A DNA stretch of 6,881 bases from Paracoccaceae bacterium. GTDB lineage: Bacteria; Pseudomonadota; Alphaproteobacteria; Rhodobacterales; Rhodobacteraceae. Shown in pieces: positions 6,102-6,881 of this stretch (positions are counted from its first letter, which is position 1; each line of letters begins with the position of its first letter). Under the pieces are notes generated by a model. That model was not told where the DNA came from, did not search any database, and was given only the letters and a program-made list of their open reading frames with translations. A program made the translations under genes and the position numbers. The stretch lies in contig JALWQC010000182.1 of assembly GCA_027080755.1 (NCBI GenBank), forward strand, positions 1 through 6,881, given 5' to 3'.

Positions 6102-6485
6102 TCAGGCGTCGGGCGGGGCTCCGTTCTGCTCGGCGCGACGGCGGGCCTGCTGGATATCGGCCTTGCGGGCCTTTTCCAGCAGCAGCTCCAACGCCTGCAC
6201 CCGCGCAACCGCTGTAGCGGCCGTTTTTCTGCGGGCCTCTTTTTCCACCTCGATCCGGCGGGATTCCGTCTGCAAACGGCGCATTTCCTGTTCCGACCAG
6301 CGTTGCCAACGCGCACTGGCGGCATAATCCTGCAACGCGGGTGTTTCCCGCAGGCCTTGCAGCAGGGCCTGTTTGCGGGCGGCGACGGCCTCGGCCGCCT
6401 GCACCTGTTGTGCATAAAGCGCCAGATCGCGGGATTTTCCCTGTTCGGCCAGCGCCAGAAGTTTCCGTATCTCCGCCGGAGTCAC
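6102..6485 (-). CDS. Small coiled-coil protein coupled to flhB, possible flagellar FliJ-like factor
   Basis: I do not firmly recognise this 127-residue protein. It is almost entirely alpha-helical and highly charged, with no signal peptide or membrane segment and no cysteine. Alternating Ala/Leu with Arg, Glu, Gln and Lys runs through about residues 5-46 and 60-120, with a tryptophan pair (W60, W63) between them, as expected for a helical hairpin. The segment VARVQALELLLEKA (93-106) resembles the C-terminal part of FliJ-type flagellar export chaperones, and the length is near that family's (about 140-150). The GTG start overlaps the flhB stop as GTGA and the next internal Met is at 68, so the GTG is the only reasonable start. 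Coupling to flhB suggests a role in flagellar protein export; the FliJ comparison is tentative. Its stop lies two bases from the convergent dsbA stop. Confidence 0.7.
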   Translation of the reverse strand: MTPAEIRKLLALAEQGKSRDLALYAQQVQAAEAVAARKQALLQGLRETPALQDYAASARWQRWSEQEMRRLQTESRRIEVEKEARRKTAATAVARVQALELLLEKARKADIQQARRRAEQNGAPPDA

Positions 6486-6881
6486 GAAAGCCCCCGTTCC
6501 CGCGCCTTTTTGCGCATGATCTCGGCAAAACGCAGGGCGGCGGCGATGGCCTGATAATGTTCCGGCCGGATTTCCTGCCCGATCTTGACGCTGGCATAAA
6601 TGGCCCGCGCGGTCGGCGGATCACTGTGGATCGGAACGCCGGATACGCTGGCCACCTCGCGGATGCGCGCGGCGACCTCGTCTTCACCCTTGGCAACACA
6701 TTTCGGGGCCGAACCGGGCTTGCGACTCCATTGCAGGGCGACGGCGTAATGGGTCGGGTTAACCACGACCACATCGGCCTTGGGAACGTCCTGCATCATG
6801 CGGTTGGTGGCAATATCGCGCCCCTTTTGCCGGCGCTGGGATTTGGTGTGCGGGTCGCCCTCGGACTCTTTGTGTTCGTCC
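6482..6881 (-). CDS. flhB: Flagellar export apparatus protein FlhB, C-terminal part (5' partial)
   Basis: FlhB is the inner-membrane export-gate component that switches the flagellar type III apparatus from rod/hook to filament substrates. The gene runs off the right edge; 132 residues of the linker and cytoplasmic autocleavage domain are visible, and the N-terminal membrane domain is missing. The characteristic linker (SEGDPHTK, then RRMMQDVP-like NRMMQDVPKADVVVV) leads into NPTHYAVAL, whose N-P bond is the self-cleavage site. VAKGEDEVAARIRE, GVPIHSDPPTARAIY and IGQEIRPEHYQA follow in the usual order. The C-terminus is short and basic (RKKARERGLS). EGDP and NPTHYAVAL favour flagellar FlhB over a virulence SctU homologue. 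It overlaps the downstream coiled-coil gene by GTGA and probably continues a larger flagellar operon to the right. Confidence 0.95.
   Translation of the reverse strand, partial: DEHKESEGDPHTKSQRRQKGRDIATNRMMQDVPKADVVVVNPTHYAVALQWSRKPGSAPKCVAKGEDEVAARIREVASVSGVPIHSDPPTARAIYASVKIGQEIRPEHYQAIAAALRFAEIMRKKARERGLS

Noticed and set aside
5236..6774. A 512-codon minus-strand frame crossing dsbA, the coiled-coil gene and flhB.
   Set aside because: It covers three better-supported genes in other frames, and its composition is low-complexity Arg/Pro/Gly; no motif is recognisable.
6482..6881. A virulence-type secretion SctU protein instead of FlhB.
   Set aside because: The EGDP linker, MMQDVPKADVV and NPTHYAVAL sequences fit flagellar FlhB, and no injectisome gene is visible.

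Overview
The window looks like chromosome from a GC-rich alphaproteobacterium, most likely a Rhodobacteraceae/Roseobacter-group member. This rests on recalled resemblance of the proteins (a PrtD/PrtE-type secretion pair, an AlkB-like membrane monooxygenase with a KHxxIHH second box, a DUF721 protein next to a DsbA-like thioredoxin, and an alphaproteobacterial-style FlhB C-terminus), not on any search. Coding density is very high: eight protein genes fill almost all of it. I see no RNA gene, insertion sequence, CRISPR array or clear rho-independent terminator.

Layout. (1) Positions 1-2610, plus strand: the 3' part of a type I secretion ABC transporter, overlapping by ATGA the complete gene of its HlyD-type membrane-fusion adaptor. 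(2) Positions 2611-4829, minus strand: mutY (adenine DNA glycosylase, TTG start), followed 47 bp later by an integral-membrane diiron monooxygenase of the alkane hydroxylase family. (3) Positions 4830-4912: an 83-bp divergent intergenic region with a plausible sigma70-type promoter facing right. (4) Positions 4913-6099, plus strand: a DUF721 (DciA-like) protein overlapping by TGATG a secreted DsbA-family thiol-disulfide oxidoreductase with a twin-arginine-like signal peptide. (5) Positions 6102-6881, minus strand: the 3' end of flhB (flagellar export switch), overlapping by GTGA a small uncharacterised coiled-coil protein.

How the genes work together. The ABC transporter and adaptor would form the inner-membrane and periplasmic parts of one type I secretion machine; the substrate and the outer-membrane TolC-like partner are not visible. 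MutY and the monooxygenase are probably co-transcribed but have no obvious shared pathway. DUF721 and DsbA are translationally coupled although one is probably a DNA-replication factor and the other periplasmic. FlhB and the coiled-coil protein are coupled, which suggests a flagellar export role for the small protein. Both convergent junctions (2610/2611 and 6099/6102) have essentially no intergenic DNA.

The window is mostly ordinary core genome. The points worth a second look are the divergent active-site surroundings of the AlkB-like enzyme, the one-residue-short iron-sulfur loop in MutY, the unassigned coiled-coil partner of FlhB, and the compact promoter with an inverted repeat in its spacer. 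I did not find a convincing novel multi-gene system.
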